From Shewanella jiangmenensis (GTDB lineage Bacteria; Pseudomonadota; Gammaproteobacteria; Enterobacterales; Shewanellaceae), in NCBI RefSeq assembly GCF_018596335.1, contig NZ_JAHEPS010000001.1:248001-312000 (forward strand): 64,000 nucleotides of DNA. The letters are read 5' to 3'. Shown piece after piece: positions 32,660 to 41,522 of this stretch (the stretch's first letter is position 1; the number at the start of each line of letters is the position of its first letter). A program made the translations under genes and the position numbers. Under the pieces are notes generated by a model. The model was not told the DNA's origin. It ran no database searches and saw nothing but the letters and a program-made list of their open reading frames with translations.

Positions 32660-33064
32660 TTAGTCGTTCCCCGCAGACACCGCGATCTTGTCGATACCGG
32701 CGGCCTTTACTTGATCCAGCACTTTAACAACGAGGCCGTGTTGGGCTTCTTTGTCGGCCTGGATCAGCACAGAGGCTTCCGGCGCTTCTGCCAGCATACG
32801 CTCAACGTTTGCAGTCACACGCTCCACATCAACCTGACGGTTTTCCATCATGATGATGCCGGTCTTACTGATACCGATGAAGATATTCGCAGAGGGCTTC
32901 TTGGTCGCTTGTGCAGCCGGCGGCTTGTTATAGTCCAGACCGGATGGCTTCACAAACGAAGTTGTCACGATGAAGAAGATCAGCATGATGAACACGATGT
33001 CGAGCATCGGTGTCATGTCGATTTGAGCTTCTTCATCCACATTGGAATGCTTTTTACGAGCCAT
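32660..33064 (-). CDS. exbD: ExbD biopolymer transport protein
   Basis: A 134-residue inner-membrane protein with one helix (about residues 17-38) carrying the conserved aspartate in MTPMLDIVFIMLIFFIVTT. A periplasmic domain follows. ExbD forms the proton-conducting stator with ExbB that drives TonB. It lies 13 bp after exbB and directly before tonB. AGAGAGA upstream of the ATG serves as ribosome binding site. Confidence 0.95.
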   Translation of the reverse strand: MARKKHSNVDEEAQIDMTPMLDIVFIMLIFFIVTTSFVKPSGLDYNKPPAAQATKKPSANIFIGISKTGIIMMENRQVDVERVTANVERMLAEAPEASVLIQADKEAQHGLVVKVLDQVKAAGIDKIAVSAGND

Positions 33065-33077
33065 GTTAAATCTCTCT

Positions 33078-33605
33078 TTAATGATGTGGCAGACTGTCTT
33101 TCAGACGCTCAAGACTGATTCTCATTTTGGTGTCCAAACGAGTGCTGAAAAACACCCCGGACAACGCAGCAACCATCCCCGCCATAGTTGGCATGGTGGC
33201 CTGAGAAATACCAGCTGCCATCATACGGGCGTTACTGGTTCCTTGAACTGCCATCACATCGAACACTGTGATCATACCTGTTACGGTACCGAGCAGACCG
33301 ATCATGGGGCAAAGCGCCACGAGGGTCTTGATCATCAGCATCCGCGCGTTCATATCTTGCTTCGCTTGGGATACCCAAGCTTCACGGATACGGTGTGCAT
33401 ACCAGGAAGTGGTTTCCTCCCTGGCTTCCCATGCGGCGATGATAGCCTGGTGCTGTTTTGGTGCTACCCAACTGAGGTACCAAAAACGCTCCAACATCAA
33501 CACCCACATGAGAAACAACACTGCCGCTACAAGCCAGAGGACGTCGCCTCCGGTGGCCATGAAGCCCCTGACGGAATCCCAGACATCCATCAGGAATAGC
33601 ATCAT
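33078..33605 (-). CDS. exbB: ExbB proton-channel protein
   Basis: A 175-residue MotA/TolQ/ExbB family protein with three membrane helices. The core motif region LMIKTLVALCPMIGLLGTVTGMITVFD is intact, including the glycine and threonine residues of the channel. It is the short ExbB of a two-ExbB TonB system. The ATG at 33605 overlaps the TAA of the preceding ttpC gene (TAATG), with a second ATG directly after it. Confidence 0.95.
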   Translation of the reverse strand: MMLFLMDVWDSVRGFMATGGDVLWLVAAVLFLMWVLMLERFWYLSWVAPKQHQAIIAAWEAREETTSWYAHRIREAWVSQAKQDMNARMLMIKTLVALCPMIGLLGTVTGMITVFDVMAVQGTSNARMMAAGISQATMPTMAGMVAALSGVFFSTRLDTKMRISLERLKDSLPHH

Positions 33606-34966
33606 TAGTTAGCCCTCTTCTCAGCGTGTTCAGCAATGATACCAGCGCTTTGCTCTTCAAGAGTTTGTACGATGGACTTGCTACGAGCTACTACAACAGC
33701 GTGAACCAGCATCAGTGGCAGTGCAGCAACCAGACCTTGTACGGTAGTTACCAGTGCCATAGAGATACCACCGGCCATCAGTTTTGGATCGCCAGTACCG
33801 AACAGCTGGATGCTCTGGAAGGTTGCAATCATACCGGTTACGGTACCGAGCAGACCCATCATAGGAGCGATAGCGGCCAATACTTTGATGATAGAGATAC
33901 GGGTTTCGATAGCTGGAGTTTCTTTCAGAATCGCTTCGTCCAGTTTCAGTTCCAGAGTCTCAACGTCGGCGTCTTTGTTTTCCTGATACACTTTCAGGAT
34001 ACGACCCAGTGCGTTGTTACCTGGGTTGGCAACGTTCTTGGCCTGAGCCTTAACTTTGGTGCCAATCACAAACAGAGTCAGCAGACGCTCAAGACCGATC
34101 AGCAGACCCAGGGCCAGCAGAGCGATAATGATGTAACCGATGATACCACCGGCTTCCAGACGGTCCTGGAATGAAGCTTTCTGAGTGAAGATGTTCAGCA
34201 GAGTACCGCGAGCAGGGTCGATGTACAGAGCTTCAGCACCGCCGGTAGCTTTTTCCCAGCTAGCAACGGTCGAAACCTGATAACTGTCTGGTTGAGCTGA
34301 CAGCTGCTGGATCAGACCCAGTTCAGAGTTGTACACAACATATTTGCCATCTGCAGTCAGGTTGAACGCACCGATACGGCTTACTGTGGTGTTAACCACG
34401 TTGCCGTCGATGTCGGTAACAGCGGCTTCAAACTTAACCACTTTGCCAGACTCAGCCATTTCAAACAGCTGTTCTTGCCAGAACTTTTCCAGCTCTTCGA
34501 TTTTTGGCAGCTGCTTACGGGCACCCAGGTCAGCGATAAACGCGTCACGCTTTGGATACTGAGCAGAAATGTTAGAACCTACCAGTTTACCAGCGAAATC
34601 ACCGGCTTCACCTTTAACCACACCGAACATTTCACCCAGGTCACCCTGAGCAGTTTTCAGCTCTTCTTCCAGCTGAGCGATTTTGCCTTCGTTGGCCAGA
34701 AACGCAGCGTTCAGATCAACACCACGCTGACGCTCAGCAGCCAGAGCGGCTTTTTCGCGCTGCAGCAGAGCAGCCTTATCACCACGCTCAGCCTGGAACT
34801 CAGCTTCGCGCTTGGCATTCACTTTACCTTCGGCAGCGCGCTCGGTTTTCACCTGTTGCAGCAGCTGGTCGATAGATTTTGGAGCAGGAGCATCAGCAGC
34901 ACTCACCATACCAGCGGTGAGAGACAAACTGGCCGCTACTACGGCGGTAGTAATTAACTTCTTCAT
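33605..34966 (-). CDS. ttpC: TtpC-like large ExbB homologue
   Basis: A 453-residue protein. A cleavable signal peptide (residues 1-24) leads to a long alpha-helical, coiled-coil periplasmic region rich in Ala, Glu and Lys (about 30-110) and a further periplasmic domain. The C-terminal 190 residues are a MotA/TolQ/ExbB domain with LAAIAPMMGLLGTVTGMIATF. This matches TtpC, the extra component required by Vibrio TonB2 systems for iron uptake. The ATG overlaps the DUF3450 stop codon by one base, so translation is coupled. Confidence 0.92.
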   Translation of the reverse strand: MKKLITTAVVAASLSLTAGMVSAADAPAPKSIDQLLQQVKTERAAEGKVNAKREAEFQAERGDKAALLQREKAALAAERQRGVDLNAAFLANEGKIAQLEEELKTAQGDLGEMFGVVKGEAGDFAGKLVGSNISAQYPKRDAFIADLGARKQLPKIEELEKFWQEQLFEMAESGKVVKFEAAVTDIDGNVVNTTVSRIGAFNLTADGKYVVYNSELGLIQQLSAQPDSYQVSTVASWEKATGGAEALYIDPARGTLLNIFTQKASFQDRLEAGGIIGYIIIALLALGLLIGLERLLTLFVIGTKVKAQAKNVANPGNNALGRILKVYQENKDADVETLELKLDEAILKETPAIETRISIIKVLAAIAPMMGLLGTVTGMIATFQSIQLFGTGDPKLMAGGISMALVTTVQGLVAALPLMLVHAVVVARSKSIVQTLEEQSAGIIAEHAEKRAN

Positions 34967-35748
34967 TATTGTGCAGCCTCCGCAGCTGGGATTGGTAACG
35001 CAAAGAGGTCAAGAGCGCCCTGTTTACGGGCAATGCGGATGCCTTTGGTCAGCTCACGCAGGTGCTTGTCTTCAAGCACATCCCAACCTTTGGTCTCTGG
35101 GTTGTACATCCAGCCAGACTTTTGATCCAGGCTCTGAGCGTAAAGGGCAACACGGCCCAGGTTGAAGAAATCAACCAGAACTTCTTTGCCATCCAGGTTC
35201 AGTTTGCCGGTAGTCACGGCAACGAAGGTGCCATACTCACGCTCGATGCTGTAAGCATCCAGAATGAGACGATATTTTTCAGCCAAGGTAACTTCAGCAG
35301 TACCGAGAAGAGTCTTCAGATCTTCGATACGTTTTTGACGAACTTCGGTGTTGAATGGCAGATCCAGAGCAACGAACTGCTCCAGTGACTCAACCATTTT
35401 GAACATCAAAGGCACAACGCCCTGACGCAGTTTGTCTACACCATTGATGTCGTCCCGGACAGACTGCATAGTCTTTTCCTGATCCGCAACCAAGGTCGCC
35501 AGGTAGTCGTTATATGACTTCAGAGCTTCACGCTCGTCAGCGACAGAGCCGTATTCAAACAGCATGTCCTGAGCCTGATCAAAGTAGGTGTCTACTTTCT
35601 TCTGAGATGCAGCTGCATCAGCATGGATCTGAGCATCGGCTTTCTGAACCTCTTTCAGAGATTCAGCAGCAACCAGGTTGCTGCCGGCCAGAGCCAACAC
35701 GCCAACGAGTGCAGTAGCGATTTTGGTTCTATTGCTTACCTTGGACAT
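34966..35748 (-). CDS. DUF3450 periplasmic coiled-coil protein
   Basis: A 260-residue exported protein of the DUF3450 family, the usual first gene of TonB2/TtpC clusters in Shewanella and Vibrio. A signal peptide (about 1-29) precedes a helical, coiled-coil rich body (EADEREALKSYNDYL-like heptads). It probably partners the periplasmic part of TtpC; direct evidence is lacking. The open frame starts with a TTG three codons earlier; the ATG at 35748 (MSKVSNRTK) is preferred, with GGGA upstream. The promoter region holds two inverted repeats. Confidence 0.88.
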   Translation of the reverse strand: MSKVSNRTKIATALVGVLALAGSNLVAAESLKEVQKADAQIHADAAASQKKVDTYFDQAQDMLFEYGSVADEREALKSYNDYLATLVADQEKTMQSVRDDINGVDKLRQGVVPLMFKMVESLEQFVALDLPFNTEVRQKRIEDLKTLLGTAEVTLAEKYRLILDAYSIEREYGTFVAVTTGKLNLDGKEVLVDFFNLGRVALYAQSLDQKSGWMYNPETKGWDVLEDKHLRELTKGIRIARKQGALDLFALPIPAAEAAQ

Positions 35749-35804
35749 AGTTCCCAACCAATTTGAAGTGAATAAAGGTTTAACTTACGGGCAACTCAGG
35801 CGTT

Positions 35805-35816
35805 TTGACGGGTCAA
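35805..35816. promoter_or_regulatory. Short inverted repeat TTGAC-GG-GTCAA
   Basis: A 5-bp inverted repeat in the leader region of the TonB operon, sharing its arms with the larger palindrome at 35923. Regulator unknown. Confidence 0.35.
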
Positions 35817-35922
35817 CCGCCCGTTTACTACACATAAGTTTGTCTTTCTCTTGGGATTGTTAGAGTTTTCTTCCCATTCCCATGCCCCGAAGGGCATAGA
35901 CCCGCTGGCATCATTTCACAAA

Positions 35923-35942
35923 ATGTTGACCTGTGTCAACAT
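35923..35942. promoter_or_regulatory. 20-bp palindrome upstream of the TonB operon
   Basis: ATGTTGAC-CTGT-GTCAACAT is a perfect 8-bp inverted repeat about 175 bp upstream of the DUF3450 gene. Read on the minus strand it contains a consensus -35 hexamer (TTGACA). It does not match Fur, FNR, CRP, LexA or NrdR sites. The rest of 35749-36034 shows no gene. Confidence 0.55.
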
Positions 35943-36034
35943 GCCTAAAGGCGCAAGCAGTGCCTACTGATTGCGTAGGAGTAGTTAAGTAATCGGATTA
36001 CTTTTAAGCGTCTGTTTTGCACCGGCTTAACATT

Positions 36035-36967
36035 TCAGCGTCGTTTTTTGCGGAAACAGACTCCCCAGCCAATCGCCTCACCGGTAGAATGAACCCTAAC
36101 TTTATGTTTACTGACTAGCACTGCGCCTTGAGAGTCCATCAATGAAATGATTTCATCAACCTGGCTCTCCGTCAAAGCGGCTGACGAAAGATCCTCCAAC
36201 CTAGACAATTGTTGTTTAAGTATTCTCTTTGAGTCTTCTATATATTGACACTTCCTTGACACGTTCCAGCAAAGAGCCGTCGTAAAAAGGTATTGAACAC
36301 ATCTACCGATTTCTGAATCTATAAATGCGGCCGGGAGCTTCCGATTCAGTTTGTCCAGATTCTCCAAGATACTCAATCGAAGCCGCTCGCATTCGGAGCT
36401 TGCTTTGATCGTCGCTATATCGGCCGGGCTACTGACATCGCCCATGAGCTCAACCAGATTGCGGCATAATACAAAAATCTCAGTGACAATAGCGTCTGAC
36501 AACAAAGCCTCGATATCATGATTTCGTTTAACTACAAATGAGTCAGTAGAGTGCATGAACAAATTCATCACGCCACCTACCTTCAGCACCCTCAAACAAT
36601 CTGGACCTGACTTGTTCCATTCACTGTATTCAAAGCCAAATTGAGAGCAAACGAAATCGAACGATTCAGACTCAAATGGTAAACTACACAACTCGATACC
36701 CGATTGTAGTCTGACCCCTTCAACGTCAGGTGTTATGACCTGTGCCTTATCCACACCGATTATGCTTAGACTTTTGTCATTAGTAAGTTCTTGTATCAGT
36801 ATTGCGAGGGCGCCGTTGCCAGAAGCCAAGTCAAGAATATGGCTCCCTACGGATATATCTGCCAGCGCTTTCATCCAGTATTCGCGAATTTCACCGGTGT
36901 AAGTTTTCTGTAAACTCTCACCGAAGCTAGTGATATGGCCTTGTTGCCAGTAAGAACTCCAACTCAT
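36035..36967 (-). CDS. Class I SAM-dependent methyltransferase, unknown substrate
   Basis: A 310-residue protein with a Rossmann methyltransferase core. Motif I is ILDLASGNGA (residues 44-53), followed by IIGVDKA and a post-II strand FDFVCSQFGFEY. The C-terminal half is helical and unrecognised. Base composition looks more AT-rich and codon use less biased than in flanking genes, which hints at horizontal transfer. AGGG before the ATG is a modest ribosome binding site; a seven-codon reading frame with a much stronger site ends on this start codon. It lies downstream of the receptor gene but behind that gene's terminator. Confidence 0.78.
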   Translation of the reverse strand: MSWSSYWQQGHITSFGESLQKTYTGEIREYWMKALADISVGSHILDLASGNGALAILIQELTNDKSLSIIGVDKAQVITPDVEGVRLQSGIELCSLPFESESFDFVCSQFGFEYSEWNKSGPDCLRVLKVGGVMNLFMHSTDSFVVKRNHDIEALLSDAIVTEIFVLCRNLVELMGDVSSPADIATIKASSECERLRLSILENLDKLNRKLPAAFIDSEIGRCVQYLFTTALCWNVSRKCQYIEDSKRILKQQLSRLEDLSSAALTESQVDEIISLMDSQGAVLVSKHKVRVHSTGEAIGWGVCFRKKRR

Positions 36968-36987
36968 AACGCCCTATACATTTTCAT
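36964..36987 (-). other. Seven-codon upstream reading frame overlapping the methyltransferase start
   Basis: AAAGGAG, six bases, then ATG AAA ATG TAT AGG GCG TTA TGA. The stop overlaps the methyltransferase ATG (ATGA). It is out of frame with the methyltransferase. Either a coupling leader or the trace of a frameshift near the start. Confidence 0.45.
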
Positions 36988-37020
36988 TATTTACTCCTTT
37001 CACCGGAAAGTGACGCTACA

Positions 37021-37048
37021 AAAAAGCCCCCAAAATGGGGGCTTTTCT
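37021..37048 (-). terminator. Rho-independent terminator of the receptor gene
   Basis: AAAAGCCCCCA / TGGGGGCTTTT stem 13-30 bp after the receptor stop codon; T tract on the minus strand. Confidence 0.92.
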
Positions 37049-37060
37049 TTTGAGCACTGA

Positions 37061-39673
37061 TTAGAATTTCAGCGTGTAGTTTACGCGGTATTCACGACCA
37101 TAGTTGTTATAAAGATCTGCGTTATCATAAATACCATCAGAAGTCAGAACAGGGTCTTCATCCGTCAGGTTGTTTACAGTTAACAGAACTTTGCCAAATG
37201 AACCCATATCGTAGGAATAACTCAAGTTGTGAATTAACCAAGAATCCATCTTCTCAAGTTCGCCAGAACTGTCATCTTCTGTAGCTGATGTATAGTTCAT
37301 ATTCCAAGCGATACGGTGGTCACCCACAGTGTACGAAGTTGTAAATACCGACTTGAAGTCAGGCTGACCGTTCCAACCTGCCGTATCCTCAGCAGCAGAG
37401 CCACCCTCAACTTCTACGATGTAGTCCAGAACAAAACTATTTGTCCAGTTCAAACCGAATTCACCGATTCCAGTTTCGAAGTTGCCGTTAAATGCAACGT
37501 CTACACCCTTGATCTGCATTTTGTCGCCGTTACCGTATCCAGTACCAACTTCCAATGCTTTACCGAGTTTACCTGCTTCGCCTGGAGCACGAACTACATA
37601 AAACGTTTCACTCGGGCTAATAGAACCGCTATGGATACCTTTCATGACATTGGTGATTGAACGCTGAGAAATAACGTCGTCAATGTTCAGGTCAAAATAA
37701 TCTACCTTCACAGCCATATTTTCGACGATATCCCAGGCAATACCAAAGTTCAAATAATCAGAGCTCTCAGGTCCCAGATCTTTGTTTGCACGAATGTAAG
37801 TATCATACTGCTTTGGAGTGCACGGAGAAGCATTGCTAGTACAATAAGGCTCATCTACACCAGTTTCAGCAGAAAACGTTGTTGCTGCGTACAGTTGATC
37901 CAATGCAGGTGCACGGAATGCCTCAGAGTAGGATGCTCGAACCACAACATTGTCTAGGGCCTGCCAACGAACAGATGCCTTAGGTGCAACGTTATTACCA
38001 AAGTCACTGTAATCGTCATAACGAGCTGCCAAGTTCAGCTCAACGCTATCGACAATTGGCAATGCTGCTTCATAGAATGCAGCCCAAACCTGTCTGTCAC
38101 CACCGGCAGAGTTACCTGCGCTACCACCGATCAAACCAGCCTCAGACTGAGCATCGTACACAGACGCGTAATCTTGCTCAAAGTACTCCATGCCAAAGTA
38201 ATGGGCAACAGCACCACCAGGCAATTCGAACGCATCAAATCCAATACCGGCGTTCCACTGATGGAAAATCGCGCTATCTTGAGTCAAGGTTGTCGCTTTC
38301 ATGTTGGCGATACCTTCTTCTGAACCCAAATCGATACCATTCTTTTCGTTGTAAGCGAGACCGGACAAACTCAGATAATACTCACCGATAGACTTGTTAT
38401 CGGCTTTATTGAAGTGATAATAAACTTCCCACTGTGCGTCATTCCACGCACCAATGGTACCACGCAGACCAGTCAGATAATCTTGGTTATAGTCGTCTAC
38501 GTTGCCGTCACGAGTACCAATACCAACCCAACGGAAATAACCTGTAGTTTCCTCACCGTAAGGGTTGTGCGGGTTATCGGCGGCCATTTTGCGCCATGGA
38601 GCAGCTGGAGGAGCATAACGACCAAATGAGTTGTTCTGAGTAAACATTACTCGACCAAACCATTCCACGTCTTCAGAGATCTCATAGTTTGAGTCAACGT
38701 ATACAGTATTGCGATCGACTGATGCTTTGTTGTAGGCAACGTTTGCGAAAGCATACATACAATAAGTGGAACCTGCGCCCCAGTCGTCATCCGCTTTTAC
38801 TTTAGCAAATACGTTGTTTCCATATTCCGCAATCAAATCATCACACAATGGTGATGCCTGTGCTTCCGAGAAATCGGGTGACGCGATGGTAGCACCATAG
38901 ATACTCCAACCGTTAGTCTCGGAGTAAGCCTGAATTTCACCATCTCCGTTCAGATCTCTCATCCAAGCGGCAGTGTAATCCCGATCACCGTCAGAGATAC
39001 CTTTACGATCCTGATGATCGACGGCAAAAGTAATATTACCTTTATCCATCTGGTAGCCGGCGACCACAGAGAATTCTTTGCTTGTCAGTCCACCGTCACG
39101 TTCACGAGAACCAGCACCGGCATTGAACTCAATACCCTGGTAGTTCTTTTTCATGATGATGTTAACTACACCAGCAATAGCATCAGAACCATATGTGGAA
39201 GATGCACCATCGGTCAGAATCTCGATGCGCTCAACGGCTGCCATCGGCAGAGCATTTAGGTTCGCTGAAGCGCCACCCAAAGTTGGGGAGCCAGGGAATC
39301 TCTTGCCATCAATCAAAACTAGTGTGCGGCTTGAGCCTGCACCACGCAGGTCGATAGTCGCTTGAGACTGAGCAGAACTACCTGAACGCTCAGAGAAAGA
39401 ACCGAAGGAGTTAAGGTTACTGTTGCGCAGTGCGTCGGCAACGGTAAAGTTCCCTTCTACCTTCATGTCTTCAGCGGAAATAACTGTAACCGGTGAAGCA
39501 CCTTCCAAATCAGTTCGCTTGATGCGTGAACCGGTAACTTCAATGCGCTCAACTTTATCGTCAGCAGAAGCTTCATCAGCGGCATATACGGCTGGCAAAG
39601 CAAATGCAGTGGTGGCCGCGCCAGCGACCAAGGCAAAACGTACGGATTTTGCCAACATGCTGTTTTTAAGCAT
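37061..39673 (-). CDS. TonB-dependent receptor
   Basis: An 870-residue outer-membrane receptor. The signal peptide (about 1-32) is followed by a TonB box (VERIEVTGSRI), a plug domain (ASPVTVISAEDM through ILTDGASSTYGSDAIAGVVNIIMKK) and a 22-strand barrel ending YRVNYTLKF with the C-terminal phenylalanine. It belongs to the large receptor group in which IEVTGSRIKRTDLEG is common in Shewanella and Xanthomonas and is tied to peptide or carbohydrate uptake rather than siderophores. Substrate cannot be named. It lies near the TonB energising operon but has its own promoter region and terminator. Confidence 0.93.
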   Translation of the reverse strand: MLKNSMLAKSVRFALVAGAATTAFALPAVYAADEASADDKVERIEVTGSRIKRTDLEGASPVTVISAEDMKVEGNFTVADALRNSNLNSFGSFSERSGSSAQSQATIDLRGAGSSRTLVLIDGKRFPGSPTLGGASANLNALPMAAVERIEILTDGASSTYGSDAIAGVVNIIMKKNYQGIEFNAGAGSRERDGGLTSKEFSVVAGYQMDKGNITFAVDHQDRKGISDGDRDYTAAWMRDLNGDGEIQAYSETNGWSIYGATIASPDFSEAQASPLCDDLIAEYGNNVFAKVKADDDWGAGSTYCMYAFANVAYNKASVDRNTVYVDSNYEISEDVEWFGRVMFTQNNSFGRYAPPAAPWRKMAADNPHNPYGEETTGYFRWVGIGTRDGNVDDYNQDYLTGLRGTIGAWNDAQWEVYYHFNKADNKSIGEYYLSLSGLAYNEKNGIDLGSEEGIANMKATTLTQDSAIFHQWNAGIGFDAFELPGGAVAHYFGMEYFEQDYASVYDAQSEAGLIGGSAGNSAGGDRQVWAAFYEAALPIVDSVELNLAARYDDYSDFGNNVAPKASVRWQALDNVVVRASYSEAFRAPALDQLYAATTFSAETGVDEPYCTSNASPCTPKQYDTYIRANKDLGPESSDYLNFGIAWDIVENMAVKVDYFDLNIDDVISQRSITNVMKGIHSGSISPSETFYVVRAPGEAGKLGKALEVGTGYGNGDKMQIKGVDVAFNGNFETGIGEFGLNWTNSFVLDYIVEVEGGSAAEDTAGWNGQPDFKSVFTTSYTVGDHRIAWNMNYTSATEDDSSGELEKMDSWLIHNLSYSYDMGSFGKVLLTVNNLTDEDPVLTSDGIYDNADLYNNYGREYRVNYTLKF

Positions 39674-40052
39674 CGTCTATCTCCCTGGATTTCGATTTTT
39701 ATAATATGCCCTTTCGGGCTATTGGCCGCTGTGCACACATCAAAACGAAACACAGCAGACACTTTCACCGAGAAATAAGAACACAGCAGAAACAATTTTT
39801 CAACAGAAAACCCATTCCAATAACCAAGATATCGCCGCAACGTCTTTTGCATTAACAAATCCGATTCATCAGTTGTGAGCCAACCTGGCAACGGTCTCAG
39901 CCAAACCAATATAAATCAATCACTTAAAGTGAGTCGCAACAGCGACTCTGAAAACGGCGTAGGTTTTAAACGATGAAAATCACCTTGCAGCCTAGTAACA
40001 TACGCACTTTAGTGCTGACTTATTGACCATTGGCTCATCACTTCATCCAAAA
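39674..40052. other. Region upstream of the receptor gene
   Basis: No convincing gene. The receptor promoter should lie here. A perfect 7-bp hairpin GAGTCGC-AACA-GCGACTC sits at 39931-39948 and directly adjoins an 11-bp palindrome CACTTAAAGTG at 39921-39931. No T tract follows, so neither is an obvious terminator. No Fur-like box was seen. Confidence 0.5.
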
Positions 40053-40082
40053 ACAAAAAAACCGGCATAGGCCGGTTTTTTT
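40053..40082 (-). terminator. Rho-independent terminator of the porin gene
   Basis: ACCGGC-ATAG-GCCGGT hairpin flanked by A and T tracts, 20 bp after the porin stop codon. Confidence 0.9.
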
Positions 40083-40102
40083 ATGAGGGGGGAGATGCTC
40101 GA

Positions 40103-41311
40103 TTAGAGGCTGTAGCGAACCCCGATGGCAACGCCGTCATCTTCAGACAGCGCCATACGCGCTTCCTGAGCGGCGTCTGCGCTGGAAAAGTCACTAAAAT
40201 CCTTACGGCCTTCAAGGTAAATCACTATGTCGTTGTCCCACACGTAGTGCACACCGGCAACCACGAACTGGCGTTTGAATACGTCGTTGGGGTCGGCATT
40301 GAAGTTCGGCTGAATAACATAGTCGCTGCCGGCGTCGAGCAGGTTGTAAGACACAAAGGTGCGCCAGCCGTTATCGAACTTGTATGAAAACAGTGACTCT
40401 ACGCCGTAAGAGCTCTTGATCAGACGGCCGATGTTATCGGTATCGTGGTTTTCGTTGTGGTTGAAGTTGGCTGATGCGTAAAAACCATTGGCATCAAAAT
40501 TACCCCAGGTCACGCCGATACCGTAGATGAAGTCGATAGCGGTCAGGTTATCGCCGTTACCGTAGGTCACGTCAAATTCACCGCGGTTACCACCAACGGC
40601 AATCGCGAGCTTATCCATGGCCTGCCAAGTAACAGAAGCGCCATAAGTATAGTTGTACTCAACTTGCTGGGCAGCGCGATCGCCGCTTTGCCACAAGGCT
40701 TCGCAGGCGTCCTGGCTGATGTTGTCCACATCACAGGTAAAGAAGTTGCTGTTTTTCAGCTGTGCCTGCACCGCGTAGCTGAAGTCACCATGGGAGTTGC
40801 GGTACTGAATGACTTTATCGCCGCGGCCAACGCCGTTTACTGCGCCGTCATCTTTGTTGTAGGTGTAAACGCCGGCAGCGTTACCGTCCCACACAAAACC
40901 GTAGTTGGTGCCATAAACCACATCGTACCAGGCGCCCCACTGCTTACCCAGGGTCAGGGTTCCCCAGGTGTCGTGGCTTAAACCAACGTAGCCCAGACGG
41001 TTATAGAAAAACTCGTCCTGAACCGACTCAAACTTGCTGTTATAAACAATTTCACTGTTTCCGAACGGGTTAACGCCCCACTCCAGCAAAGAGAATGCCT
41101 TCCAGCCGTCGCTGAGCTGACGCTCGAATCCGAAGTTGATACGCGAATAGCCGTTCACCAGCTCGGTGGTGTCCTGAGTGTTGATCACGCGCGCATCAAT
41201 AAAGCCACCGATCGTGACGGCATTCTTGTCGTCTTTGTAGATTTCGATTGCAGATGCAGCGGGAATGCTCAGCGTTGCCATCAGGGCGCTGGCGATCAGT
41301 GTCTTGTTCAT
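40103..41311 (-). CDS. General porin (gram-negative porin family)
   Basis: A 402-residue outer-membrane porin. A signal peptide (MNKTLIASALMATLSIPAASA) is cleaved near residue 21, and IEIYKDDKNAVTIGGFIDAR is a typical first strand of the OmpC/Porin_4 type. The protein is rich in aromatic and glycine residues and ends VAIGVRYSL. Two cysteines (C198 and C208 region) in a predicted loop could form a disulfide. It likely forms a trimeric diffusion pore for small solutes. A CRP-like half-perfect site lies upstream. Monocistronic, with its own terminator. Confidence 0.92.
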   Translation of the reverse strand: MNKTLIASALMATLSIPAASAIEIYKDDKNAVTIGGFIDARVINTQDTTELVNGYSRINFGFERQLSDGWKAFSLLEWGVNPFGNSEIVYNSKFESVQDEFFYNRLGYVGLSHDTWGTLTLGKQWGAWYDVVYGTNYGFVWDGNAAGVYTYNKDDGAVNGVGRGDKVIQYRNSHGDFSYAVQAQLKNSNFFTCDVDNISQDACEALWQSGDRAAQQVEYNYTYGASVTWQAMDKLAIAVGGNRGEFDVTYGNGDNLTAIDFIYGIGVTWGNFDANGFYASANFNHNENHDTDNIGRLIKSSYGVESLFSYKFDNGWRTFVSYNLLDAGSDYVIQPNFNADPNDVFKRQFVVAGVHYVWDNDIVIYLEGRKDFSDFSSADAAQEARMALSEDDGVAIGVRYSL

Positions 41312-41425
41312 AGGTGCCTAACCTTCTCTGTTTGAGCTTCAGGTCTTCCGTAATTTTATTTCCATCCTGGTGGAGATCAGATTAGCAAAAGACGAACTAA
41401 CCACCCAAGTAAAAACTCCAATAAT

Positions 41426-41441
41426 CGTGTTAAAAATCACA
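41426..41441 (-). promoter_or_regulatory. CRP-like site upstream of the porin gene
   Basis: Read on the minus strand TGTGATTTTTAACACG has one perfect half (TGTGA) and a second half matching 3 of 5 bases. It lies 115 bp upstream of the porin ATG. A weak match; could be chance. Confidence 0.3.
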
Positions 41442-41522
41442 CAAAAACCAGATAAAGCACCAAAAATGGCAACAAAATAACTCTAAATTAACGTTTAAAA
41501 CCAACCAGGAACCAGCAATACA

